This document shows, in pieces, positions 42,619-50,313 of a stretch of DNA of 64,000 nucleotides (position 1 is its first letter; the number at the start of each line of letters is the position of its first letter). Location of the stretch: NCBI RefSeq assembly GCF_023347275.1, contig NZ_CP094468.1, forward strand, positions 744,001-808,000. The letters run 5' to 3'. Origin of the DNA: Faecalibacterium sp. I3-3-89 (lineage in GTDB: Bacteria; Bacillota; Clostridia; Oscillospirales; Ruminococcaceae). The position numbers and the translations under genes were made by a program. Under the pieces are notes generated by a model. The model saw only the letters and a program-made list of their open reading frames with translations. It was not told the origin of the DNA and did not search any database.

Positions 42619-42891
42619 ATGGACGAAAACGAAAAGAAAACGGCAGAAGCCCTGCAGGAACAGTCCAAGCCGGAGGACTACAGCCGCTACATGGGCACGT
42701 TGAACCGCATCTACCGCCGGAACGACGACCCCAAGCGCAAGAAGCTGGGCGACGGCATCGGCTCGCTGAAAAAGGGTCAGCAGCCTGCCGCCCCTGTGCC
42801 GGAGCCGGGCAAAAAAGACCGCAGCTTCCTCGTCGTGGCGGGCGGTGCCATCCTGCTTCTGGCCATCCTGTACTTCATCAAGCTTCTCTGA
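42619..42891 (+). CDS. Small single-helix membrane protein of unknown function
   Basis: 90 aa. Charged N-terminal 65 residues (YSRYMGTLNRIYRRNDDPKR) and one C-terminal helix (SFLVVAGGAILLLAILYFIK), tail-anchored layout. CCGGAGGAG precedes the ATG, 15 bases after nagB, so same transcript. No family recognised. Confidence 0.7.
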   Translation: MDENEKKTAEALQEQSKPEDYSRYMGTLNRIYRRNDDPKRKKLGDGIGSLKKGQQPAAPVPEPGKKDRSFLVVAGGAILLLAILYFIKLL

Positions 42892-42900
42892 GAACATCAT

Positions 42901-42999
42901 AGCAATTCAACTTTTTAATGCAACGGCAACAGCGTTGAATTGCATATCGCAAATATGCTGTTTTCAGGTTGCACTAATTTCTTGCCTTGCGATAAAAAA
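42901..42999 (-). repeat. Dispersed intergenic structured element, copy 2 (inverted)
   Basis: On the minus strand it starts TTTTTTATCGCAA, shares the exact centre AGCATATTTGCGATATGC with copies 1 and 3, and ends in the hairpin GCAATTCAAC...GTTGAATTGC, whose paired bases differ from copies 1 and 3 in a compensating way. Confidence 0.75.
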
Positions 43000-43041
43000 A
43001 TGCCGCCGCGCAGTTCAAACTGCACGGCGGCATTTTTTATA
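42996..43041. terminator. Bidirectional terminator
   Basis: AAAAAATGCCGCCG...CGGCGGCATTTTTT with inner GCAGTT/CTGC pairing, between convergent nagB and HPr transcripts. Confidence 0.88.
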
Positions 43042-43050
43042 ATACGATGC

Positions 43051-43308
43051 TCAGACGTTCTCGGTCAGGAACTTCTCCACAGCCTCGATGGCAGCTGCCT
43101 CGTCTTCGCCCTCGGCGGTGACGGTGATGGTCTCGCCCTGACGGATGCCCATGCCCATCACGGCCATCAGCTTGCGCATATCGCAGGTCTTGCCGTTCTT
43201 CTCGATGGTGATGGTGCTGGTATACTGCTTGGCCAGCTTGACCAGCAGGCCGGCAGGGCGTGCGTGGACGCCAAGCTCATCTTTGATGGTGTACTGGAAC
43301 TGTTTCAT
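43051..43308 (-). CDS. HPr-like phosphocarrier protein lacking the regulatory serine
   Basis: 85 aa. GVHARPAG carries His15, the EI phosphorylation site. The Ser46 helix of Firmicutes HPr (LKSIMGVM) reads MRKLMAVM, so position 46 is Lys and HPr kinase cannot modify it. AAGGAG lies ten bases before ATG 43308. It is the third gene of the nagA/agaA-gatZ operon and likely feeds phosphate to the PTS encoded at 47340-53885. Confidence 0.92.
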   Translation of the reverse strand: MKQFQYTIKDELGVHARPAGLLVKLAKQYTSTITIEKNGKTCDMRKLMAVMGMGIRQGETITVTAEGEDEAAAIEAVEKFLTENV

Positions 43309-43355
43309 GGGTCGTAGTCTCCTTATCAATGAAAGAGGGATGGGACGGTCAAGGC

Positions 43356-44645
43356 TTAGACTGCACTCTCGTAGTCCAGCATGAACTGCACGATGCCGTC
43401 CATTGCCAGCTCACGGGGGTCGAGCTTCAGCTTGCCCTCGCGGATCTTGGCGTAGCTGATGGGCATATACTGGTGGAGCATATTCATGGGGATGGGGTAG
43501 GCGCGGAGGTTGTCGAACAGCTTGTTCATGGCGGCGACCACCTCGGGCTGGCCGATGTAGTAGCGGGCACGGTCGGAGTAGCTGTACTTGCGGCACTGTG
43601 CCAGATGCTTCTCGTCGCCGTGGTAGTGCTTCTCCCAGTTGGCGGGGGAGGCCAGCATGACGGCGTCCAGCGTCTCAATGAAGTTGGCGCGCTGATCCTC
43701 GGGGACAAGCTCTTTCTCCATCATGCTGAGGGAGAACAGGGCCTCGCGGAGGCCGTAGGTCAGGGCCGGGCCGACCTTCAGGATGGCGATGCCGTCCGTG
43801 ACCATGTTGTACAGGTCGGCGGCGGTCTGGTAGTCGGTAGAGTGGCCCTCGAAGCAGATGTCGGGGAACTCCTTCAGCGCGGCGCACAGGTCTACGGCAG
43901 CAGCGGGGTCATAGTCGAACACCTGCTCGTCGCCGAACTCGACGCCGGGCTGGACGACCACGGCGATGACGTCCTTCATGCCGTCGCCCACGCCCTCTTC
44001 GGTCCAGACGCGCTGGTAGGTAGAGACCGTGTCGCGGAAAGCATCGGGGCTGGTGACAGCCAGCGTGTCCTCAGCCTCGGTAGCACCGCCGGGGATGGGC
44101 ACTTCGCTGCCGATGACGAAGACGGGACGCATGGCGTCGGGCTTCTCGGCCTTCAGCTCCTCGTAGCCCTTCATGGCGGCTTTGTAGAGGGCTGCGCCGC
44201 GGCGCGCGATGACCTCCGTTTTCAGCAGGCCGGCGGGGTCGTCGGCCACCTTCATGCTGGTGTCGAGGTGGATCTTGGTAAAGCCGGCGCGGGCGTACTG
44301 ATAGACCAGCTCCACCGAGTTCTTCATGGCCTCAGCCTCGGGCAGCTTCTGCCACGTCAGGGGGCCGAGGTGGTCGCCTGCGAGGATCATCATGTTCTCG
44401 GGCAGGTCGATGTCCTTGGCCATTTTCAGGACCATCTGATAGAAGTCTGCGGGCTTCATGCCGGTGTAGCCGCCGAACTGGTTGACCTGATTGGCGGTGG
44501 CCTCGATCAGGACGGGGATGCTGCGCTCCTTGGCGCGGCGCAGAGCGATCTCGATGACCAGCTCATTGGCGCTGCAATAAGAGGGGATGCCGCAGCGAAT
44601 GCCCTGACGGCGCTTGTCCATCATTTCCTGAAGCGGATGTTTCAT
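43356..44645 (-). CDS. gatZ: Tagatose-1,6-bisphosphate aldolase non-catalytic subunit (GatZ/KbaZ)
   Basis: 429 aa. MKHPLQEMMDKRRQGIRCGI, GIPSYCSANELVIE, IEATANQVNQFGGYTGM, LAGDHLGPLTWQ and LKVGPALTYGLREALFSL are conserved in GatZ/KbaZ/AgaZ. The subunit stabilises GatY/KbaY for cleavage of tagatose-1,6-bisphosphate to DHAP and glyceraldehyde-3-phosphate. AGGAGAAG precedes the ATG. GatY itself is at 48241, not adjacent. Confidence 0.93.
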   Translation of the reverse strand: MKHPLQEMMDKRRQGIRCGIPSYCSANELVIEIALRRAKERSIPVLIEATANQVNQFGGYTGMKPADFYQMVLKMAKDIDLPENMMILAGDHLGPLTWQKLPEAEAMKNSVELVYQYARAGFTKIHLDTSMKVADDPAGLLKTEVIARRGAALYKAAMKGYEELKAEKPDAMRPVFVIGSEVPIPGGATEAEDTLAVTSPDAFRDTVSTYQRVWTEEGVGDGMKDVIAVVVQPGVEFGDEQVFDYDPAAAVDLCAALKEFPDICFEGHSTDYQTAADLYNMVTDGIAILKVGPALTYGLREALFSLSMMEKELVPEDQRANFIETLDAVMLASPANWEKHYHGDEKHLAQCRKYSYSDRARYYIGQPEVVAAMNKLFDNLRAYPIPMNMLHQYMPISYAKIREGKLKLDPRELAMDGIVQFMLDYESAV

Positions 44646-44673
44646 GATCGATCTTCTCCTTCGTGTTTCCTTC

Positions 44674-45813
44674 TCAGAGCTTGGGCTGACCCATGCAGTA
44701 GGTCTGCAGGACGTCGTAGTTGTCTTCCAGCACCACAAGGTCGGCGTCCTTGCCCACCTGAATGGAGCCTTTGCGGTCGTCCAGATGCAGGCACTTGGCC
44801 GGGTTGATGGTGCAGGAGTTCAGCGCGTAGTTGAAGGGGACGAGAGCCTCCTCCACAAGGATGCGCAGGCCCTTGTTGATGTTCAGGGTAGAGCCTGCCA
44901 GACCGCCGGTGGCCGTCAGATGGGCGCTGCCGTCGGGGTAGATGATGATCTCATTGCCGCCGAAGAGGTACTTGCTGCCCACGGGGGTGCCCTTGGCCAT
45001 CAGGGCGTCGGAGATCATGATGGCGTAGTCCGGCCCCTTGCTCATGAAGTAGTTGTTCAGGGCAGCGGGGGTGGAGTGGCAGCCGTCGCAGATGATCTCG
45101 CCGTACATGGTGCGGATGCGGTAGGCCGCGCCCACCAGACCGTTGGCGCGGTGGTTGAAGGGCGACATACCGTTATAAACGTGGGTCATGGAGCGCGCGC
45201 CGTTGGCATAGGCCATGACGGCCTGCTCGTAGGTGGCGCCGCTGTGGCCGATGCTGACCACCACGCCGTGGGCGGTCAGATAGCGGGTGAGGGCAAAGTC
45301 CTCATCGTGCTCGGTGGCCAGCGTGACATAGCGGATGTGGCCCCGGGCCGCCTTCTGGTAGTGCTCGAACTGCTCGATGGTGGGTTTCACGATGTACTGG
45401 TCGGGCTGTGCGCCCTTGTACTTCATGTCGAGGTAGGGACCCTCGAAGTGGATGCCCAAAATCTCTGCGCCGTCGTAGCCGCTCTCCATGACGTTCGCCA
45501 CATTGGTGACGGCGTTGGTCAGCACCTCGACGCTCTGGGTGATGGTGGTGGCGAGGAAGCTGGTGACGCCCTCCGAGACGATGTGCTCGGCCCAGTAGCG
45601 CAGGCCGTCCTCGTTTGCATCGTTGGTGTCGAACTCGTAGGCACCATGGCAGTGGATGTCCATGAAGCCGGGGACGATGCGCTTGTCGCCGTAATCGTCG
45701 TCCACATCCTTGGTGCCATAGGGCAGGATGGCGGTGATCCTGCCGTCATTCACCTCAATGGCAGCAGGGACGAACTGGTCTGCCAGCCAGACCTTTTTGC
45801 TTTGTATTACCAT
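44674..45813 (-). CDS. nagA: N-acetylglucosamine/galactosamine-6-phosphate deacetylase
   Basis: 379 aa amidohydrolase. VPGFMDIHCHGA, GIHFEGPYLD, SIGHSGATYEQA, THVYNGMSPF, DGCHSTP and ISDALMAKG supply the metal and catalytic residues. Removes acetate from the 6-phosphate. Context (gatZ, HPr, agaS) favours the GalNAc-6-P version (AgaA), while the fold cannot separate this from NagA. GAAGGAGG precedes the ATG. Divergent from agaS. Confidence 0.9.
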   Translation of the reverse strand: MVIQSKKVWLADQFVPAAIEVNDGRITAILPYGTKDVDDDYGDKRIVPGFMDIHCHGAYEFDTNDANEDGLRYWAEHIVSEGVTSFLATTITQSVEVLTNAVTNVANVMESGYDGAEILGIHFEGPYLDMKYKGAQPDQYIVKPTIEQFEHYQKAARGHIRYVTLATEHDEDFALTRYLTAHGVVVSIGHSGATYEQAVMAYANGARSMTHVYNGMSPFNHRANGLVGAAYRIRTMYGEIICDGCHSTPAALNNYFMSKGPDYAIMISDALMAKGTPVGSKYLFGGNEIIIYPDGSAHLTATGGLAGSTLNINKGLRILVEEALVPFNYALNSCTINPAKCLHLDDRKGSIQVGKDADLVVLEDNYDVLQTYCMGQPKL

Positions 45814-46014
45814 TTTGAATGCCCTCCTTCTGGGGTAGATCGCTTGATTTCATTATACCGCAAGGCTTTGGAAAAATATTTATAATTTTCAATCGAGTTG
45901 TTATTCCTTTCGGCAAAAAGCTATAAAAATGAGCGAAAAAACGGCTTGGGAGGCCGATGCCGGGGCGGCAGTTTGTCTTTTTCAATCAAAAAGTTATGGC
46001 TTTCAGTTACCCCC

Positions 46015-46044
46015 TTGTTTTCTGCGGTTTGAATGTGATATAAC
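46015..46044 (+). promoter_or_regulatory. Promoter of agaS; nagA/agaA -10 nearby
   Basis: TTGTTT (46015-46020), 18 bases, TATAAC (46039-46044) with a TG extension. On the other strand a TATAAT at 45857-45852 probably drives the deacetylase gene. The 311-base gap (45814-46124) holds no gene. Confidence 0.5.
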
Positions 46045-46124
46045 AAACAAAAGAGAGCGGAACAGCTCTGCTATGGAATTATCAGAAAAAAGTTTTACCG
46101 TGTCCATTAGGAGGTAGATTTAGG

Positions 46125-47303
46125 ATGAGCATTTTTAATCTGACCGATGAGAAGATGAAGGAGACGTCTTCCACCTTTACGGCCCACGAGATCTATCAGC
46201 AGCCTGCAACATGGCGCAAGACCTGCGCCCAGCTGGCCGCCTGCAAGGATGAGCTTCAGGCTTTTATCGATCAGGTCGTCAAGCAGGATGATTTCGACAT
46301 CGTCCTCACCGGTGCCGGCACCAGCGAGTTCGTCGGCAACTCTCTCTTTCAGGACCTGAACCCCAAGTATAACTATAAGGTCAAGTCCTACGCTTCTACC
46401 GACCTTGTACCCTCTCCCGAGAATTTCCTCTCCCGCACCAAGCCCACCCTGCTGGTGAACTTTGGCCGCTCGGGCAACTCTCCCGAGTCTCTGGGCAACG
46501 TGGAGGCCGCTGAGGTCGTCTGCCAGAACCTGTATCACCTGTTTGTGACCTGCAACCACGAGGGCACCCTGTCCAAGCTGGCAAACACCCGTCACAACTG
46601 CTTCGCCATCAACCTGACCCCCGAGACCCACGACCAGTCCTTCGCTATGACTTCCAGCTACAGCAATATGTATCTGGCCACCTATCTGGCCTTCAACCTC
46701 GACAAGCTGGACGAGATCACCGCTGAGGTGGAGAAGCTGGCAGAGGCTGGCCAGCACTTCCTCGACGACCAGTTCGGTCTGGCACAGAAGATCGTGGACG
46801 AGTTCGATTACAACCGCATCGTCTATCTGGGCAACATCGGCCTGAAGGGCGTCGCTCAGGAGTCCGCTCTGAAGACCCTCGAGCTGACCGCCGGCAAGGT
46901 CGCCACCATGTACGACTCCGAGCTGGGCTTCCGCCACGGCCCCAAGTCCATCATCGACGACAACACCCTGACCGTCGCTTACCTGAGCGATGACGAGTAC
47001 CGCCGCCGCTACGAGCTGGATCTGGTCAAGGAGATGGCCCATCAGCGCAAGGGCAACAAGATCGCCGTCGTCTACAACCACGACTGCGAGGGCATCGAAG
47101 AGCTGGCCGACTATCCCGTCCAGATCAAGGTCGGCGCAGACATGGAGAACGTCCTGCTGGGTCTGGACTTCATCCTCTTCGCACAGACCATCGCTCTGAT
47201 GAAGTCCCTGTCTCTGGGCATCACCCCGGACAACCCCTGCCCCACCGGCGAGGTGAACCGCGTCGTCAAGGGCGTCACCCTGTACCCCTACACGCTGAAA
47301 TAA
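46125..47303 (+). CDS. agaS: AgaS-type sugar isomerase (galactosamine-6-phosphate deaminase)
   Basis: 392 aa, two SIS domains: LTGAGTSEFVGNSLFQDL and NFGRSGNSPESLG in the first, LKTLELTAGKVATMYDSELG and FRHGPKSI in the second. AgaS converts galactosamine-6-phosphate to tagatose-6-phosphate. TTAGGAGG precedes the ATG. First gene of the agaS-EIIA-yajC unit, divergent from the deacetylase operon. Confidence 0.93.
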   Translation: MSIFNLTDEKMKETSSTFTAHEIYQQPATWRKTCAQLAACKDELQAFIDQVVKQDDFDIVLTGAGTSEFVGNSLFQDLNPKYNYKVKSYASTDLVPSPENFLSRTKPTLLVNFGRSGNSPESLGNVEAAEVVCQNLYHLFVTCNHEGTLSKLANTRHNCFAINLTPETHDQSFAMTSSYSNMYLATYLAFNLDKLDEITAEVEKLAEAGQHFLDDQFGLAQKIVDEFDYNRIVYLGNIGLKGVAQESALKTLELTAGKVATMYDSELGFRHGPKSIIDDNTLTVAYLSDDEYRRRYELDLVKEMAHQRKGNKIAVVYNHDCEGIEELADYPVQIKVGADMENVLLGLDFILFAQTIALMKSLSLGITPDNPCPTGEVNRVVKGVTLYPYTLK

Positions 47304-47339
47304 TCAAAACAACGTCATAAATTCAGGAGGGCAACGAGT

Positions 47340-47783
47340 ATGATCGGTTTGGTAGTTACCGGCCACGGCCATTTTGCAGACGGTATCCACACCTCTGCGC
47401 AGATGATCGCGGGCGAAAATGATTATGTCCGCTACATCAACTTTGAAGAGGGGATGACTCCCGAGCAGCTGGCCGAGAAGTTCAACGCGGCGTTTGACGA
47501 GTTCAAGAGCTGCGACGGCGTCGTGGTGCTGTCCGACCTGCCCGGCGGCTCTCCCTTCAAGACTGCTGTGGAGTGCAAGTATGCACGCCCGGAGCAGAAG
47601 ATCGAGGTCATCGCAGGCACCAACCTGCCCATGATCGTTACCGCTGTGACCATGCTGGACATGGAGGATGACCCCCGCTCGCTGGCCGATGAACTGATCG
47701 AGACCGGCAGGGACTGCATCGCTCTGTTTGAGCTGGAGGCTGCCACTGCCGAGACTGAGTCTGAAGAAAGTGACGGGATCTGA
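47340..47783 (+). CDS. PTS EIIA, mannose/GalNAc family
   Basis: 147 aa. LVVTGHGHFADGI carries the phospho-His (His9), and VVVLSDLPGGSPFKTA is the conserved EIIA-Man loop. Accepts phosphate from HPr and passes it to EIIB (51730). TCAGGAGGGCAACGAGT precedes the ATG. The C-terminus has an acidic tail (ATAETESEESDGI). Confidence 0.93.
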   Translation: MIGLVVTGHGHFADGIHTSAQMIAGENDYVRYINFEEGMTPEQLAEKFNAAFDEFKSCDGVVVLSDLPGGSPFKTAVECKYARPEQKIEVIAGTNLPMIVTAVTMLDMEDDPRSLADELIETGRDCIALFELEAATAETESEESDGI

Positions 47784-47786
47784 TCT

Positions 47787-48074
47787 ATGGCCATCAACTG
47801 GGAAGTGATCCTCTGGACCTGCATCACGCTGGCTGTGCTCATGGGAGTCATCGGCCTCATTCTCTATGCCATCTCGGCCAAGAACGTGCGCAGTAAGCGC
47901 AAGGAGCTGGGCGAGGTGCACACGGGGCTGAAGGTCGGCTCCCACATCATGTTCGCAGGCGGCGTCTACGGCAAGGTAGTCAGCATCGATAACGAAGATA
48001 CCCTCCGGGTGGAGGTGGCCCCCAAGGTCATCATCACCATCTCCCGCTATGCAGTCCAGAGCCTGCTGAAGTAA
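47787..48074 (+). CDS. yajC: YajC-family protein in a PTS operon
   Basis: 95 aa. One N-terminal helix (WTCITLAVLMGVIGLILYAI), then the YajC core KRKELGEVHTGLKVGSHIMF, AGGVYGKVVSI and RVEVAPKVIITISRYAVQSL. YajC normally assists SecDF, but homologues also occur within mannose-family PTS clusters for glycosaminoglycan sugars in streptococci. It begins 3 bases after the EIIA stop, so co-translation is likely. Confidence 0.88.
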   Translation: MAINWEVILWTCITLAVLMGVIGLILYAISAKNVRSKRKELGEVHTGLKVGSHIMFAGGVYGKVVSIDNEDTLRVEVAPKVIITISRYAVQSLLK

Positions 48075-48125
48075 GCAGCAGCGTCCCCCTGTATTCTGCT
48101 ATATACTTTACCTTTCTTTCATAAC

Positions 48126-48178
48126 GACAGGACCCCCGCAGAAGCATCACAGCATTCTGCGGGGGTCTTGTCATTTGT
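48126..48178 (+). terminator. Terminator of agaS-EIIA-yajC
   Basis: GACAGGACCCCCGCAGAA pairs with TTCTGCGGGGGTCTTGTC; T-rich tail. Confidence 0.8.
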
Positions 48179-48183
48179 GCAGC

Positions 48184-48232
48184 AAAAAAACGGGAGCAGA
48201 CGTCCCGAAGGGCGTCCGCTCCCGCTGCGATT
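48184..48232 (-). terminator. Terminator of gatY (minus strand)
   Basis: Minus strand CGGGAGCGGACG...CGTCTGCTCCCG followed by seven T. Confidence 0.85.
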
Positions 48233-48240
48233 TTATGTGA

Positions 48241-49092
48241 TTAAGCCTTGCCGTTGCTGCCGCAGACAAGGATCTTGCTCTTGACATACTCCTTGACGTA
48301 CTCGCGACCGACGGCGCTGTACTTCTTCGGGTCGAAGACCTCAGGATCCTTGGCGAGGTATTCCTTCAGGCCCTTGCTGAAGGCGATGCGCAGGTCGGTG
48401 GCGTAGTTGACCTTGCACATACCGCGTGCAACGCACTCACGGACGGCATCGTCGGGCACGCCGGAGGTGCCATGCAGCACCAGAGGCACAGACACGACCT
48501 TGCGGATCTCGCTCAGGCGCTCAATATCCAGCTTGGGAGTTCCCTTGTAGACGCCGTGGGCGGTGCCGATGGCGACAGCCAGAGAGTCCACGCCGGTGCG
48601 CTCTGCAAACTCAGCAGCCTCGGAGGGGACGGTGTAGCCGTTGCCATTGCCACCGTCAAGGTCGTCTTCCTTGCCGCCGACCTTGCCCAGCTCAGCCTCC
48701 ACCGGGATGCCGGCGGCGTGGCAGGCGCGAACCACGGACTTGGTGATCTCGATGTTCTCCTCGAAGACATGGTGCGAGCCGTCGATCATGACGGAGGTGT
48801 AACCGGCGCGGAAGGCCTGCATGGCCAGCTCGTAGCTGCTGCCGTGGTCGAGGTGCATCACGACGGGGACGCTGGCCTCAGAAGCAGCGGCGGCCACCAT
48901 GGCGTGGAACATGGCCGGAGAAGCATACTTCAGGGTGCCCGGGGTGGTCTGGACGATGACGGGAGCGCGCAGCTCCTCGGCAGCGGCGATGATGGCCTGC
49001 ACCATCTCCATGTTCTCGGCATTGAACGCGCCGATGGCGTAATGGTTCTTCTGTGCGTCGAGCATCAGCTCTTTGGTCGTAACTAAAGACAT
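48241..49092 (-). CDS. gatY: Class II tagatose/fructose-bisphosphate aldolase (GatY/KbaY)
   Basis: 283 aa. YAIGAFNAENMEMVQAIIAA, VVMHLDHGSS (catalytic Asp and zinc His), VEAELGKVGG, GTAHGVYKG and LHGTSGVPDD are class II aldolase sites. With GatZ (43356) it would cleave tagatose-1,6-bisphosphate. It has its own promoter flanked by direct repeats (49123-49203). ATCAGGAGG precedes the ATG. Fructose-1,6-bisphosphate specificity cannot be excluded. Confidence 0.93.
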   Translation of the reverse strand: MSLVTTKELMLDAQKNHYAIGAFNAENMEMVQAIIAAAEELRAPVIVQTTPGTLKYASPAMFHAMVAAAASEASVPVVMHLDHGSSYELAMQAFRAGYTSVMIDGSHHVFEENIEITKSVVRACHAAGIPVEAELGKVGGKEDDLDGGNGNGYTVPSEAAEFAERTGVDSLAVAIGTAHGVYKGTPKLDIERLSEIRKVVSVPLVLHGTSGVPDDAVRECVARGMCKVNYATDLRIAFSKGLKEYLAKDPEVFDPKKYSAVGREYVKEYVKSKILVCGSNGKA

Positions 49093-49122
49093 AGTAAAAC
49101 CTCCTGATAGCTTACCTTCTTC

Positions 49123-49203
49123 AAAAGCGTTAAGAGTTTAACGATTCATCCTTATTATAGATAGTCTCGGCTAATTTGGCAAGAGCAAAAACGCTAAAGA
49201 GTT
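49123..49203 (-). promoter_or_regulatory. gatY promoter flanked by direct-repeat operators
   Basis: Minus strand TTGCCA (49182-49177), 17 bases, TATAAT (49159-49154). Two near-identical 16-mers in the same orientation bracket it: AACTCTTTAGCGTTTT (49203-49188) and AACTCTTAACGCTTTT (49138-49123). Confidence 0.7.
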
Positions 49204-49223
49204 TGTCATTTGCGGTTGATTTT

Positions 49224-50189
49224 TCAAAAGTCCAGCTGTGCGTCCTGCCGGGCGGCCTCGAGGACCGACACCACCTGACGGGTCTTTTCCAGCGCCTGAT
49301 AGCAGGCGTCATAGTCCTTGGCGGCGAGGAGGGCGGCGATGTCCGATACTTCATAATACCACGGCGACTCGTCGCATTCGCGGGAGAACGTCTCCTGTCC
49401 GGGGCGGTCGAGGAGAAGCTTCTTGCAGTTGCTGCTGCCCGGCTCGATGAGGATGCGGCCCTTTTCGCCCACCAGCTGGACGCTTCCCGGCGCGGCGCAG
49501 TCCTTCGCGCCGGTGCACTGGCAGAGGAAGTCCGGGTATTCCAACAGGAGGATGCCGCTGGTGTCGATGCCGTTCCGGTAAAGATTGGGGTGGTAGCTGA
49601 CCGACATCGGCTCGCCGAACAGGCCCACCACGAAGTGGACGTTGTAAAGGTTGAGGTCCATCAGCGCACCGCCGCAGCAGGCCGGGTCGAACACCGGCGG
49701 CACCTGCCCGGAGAGCAGGGCATCGTACCGGCTGGAATACTGGCAGAAGGTGCAGGAGACGATGCGGAGGGGGCCGATGTCGGGCAGGTGCTCCTTCACG
49801 AGGGCATAGTTGGGGTGATGGGCCGTGGTGATGGCCTCGAAGAGGAACAGATGACGCTCTCTGGCCAGACCGATCAGCTCGTCGGCCTCGGCCACAGTGG
49901 GCACGAAGGGCTTTTCGCAGAGGACGTTCTTCCCGGCCAGAAGCGCCGCCTTGGCCTGCCCGTAATGGAGGCTGTTGGGGGTGGCGATGTAAATGAGGTC
50001 GATGTCCGGGTCGGCCAGCATGGCGTCATAGTCGGTGTAGACCTTCGGGATGCCGAACGACTGGGCCAGCGCCTCGCCGGTGGCCTTCTGCCGGGAGCAG
50101 ACCGCCGCGCAGTGGAATGCGGGGACTTTCGCAAACTCCGCCGCCATCGTGCGGGCGATGGAGCCTGTGCCGAGGATGCCGAGGTTCAT
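49224..50189 (-). CDS. Gfo/Idh/MocA-family oxidoreductase
   Basis: 321 aa. N-terminal Rossmann LGILGTGSIARTMAAEF binds NAD(P); YIATPNSLHYGQAKAALLAG and KNVLCEKPF (catalytic Lys) are family motifs; C-terminal GFO_IDH domain with GGALMDLNLYNVHFV. Likely acts on a sugar or sugar acid, perhaps linked to the amino-sugar cluster. GAAGGAGG precedes ATG 50189. Substrate unknown. Confidence 0.9.
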   Translation of the reverse strand: MNLGILGTGSIARTMAAEFAKVPAFHCAAVCSRQKATGEALAQSFGIPKVYTDYDAMLADPDIDLIYIATPNSLHYGQAKAALLAGKNVLCEKPFVPTVAEADELIGLARERHLFLFEAITTAHHPNYALVKEHLPDIGPLRIVSCTFCQYSSRYDALLSGQVPPVFDPACCGGALMDLNLYNVHFVVGLFGEPMSVSYHPNLYRNGIDTSGILLLEYPDFLCQCTGAKDCAAPGSVQLVGEKGRILIEPGSSNCKKLLLDRPGQETFSRECDESPWYYEVSDIAALLAAKDYDACYQALEKTRQVVSVLEAARQDAQLDF

Positions 50190-50206
50190 ATGGGTGCTCC
50201 TCCTTC

Positions 50207-50302
50207 TATCGCAATTTTCAAAAATAGCGCCTATCAGAATAGCATATTTGCGATATGCAGTTTGCGGATGTTGCCTGTGCATTAAAAACGCAAACTGCTA
50301 TA
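50207..50302 (+). repeat. Dispersed intergenic structured element, copy 3
   Basis: Nearly identical to copy 1 (19340): CTATCGCAATTTTCAAAAAT, the shared centre AGCATATTTGCGATATGC, and the hairpin GCAGTTTGCG...CGCAAACTGC. Placed between the oxidoreductase start and the AraC gene end. Confidence 0.75.
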
Positions 50303-50313
50303 TATAATGAGTA

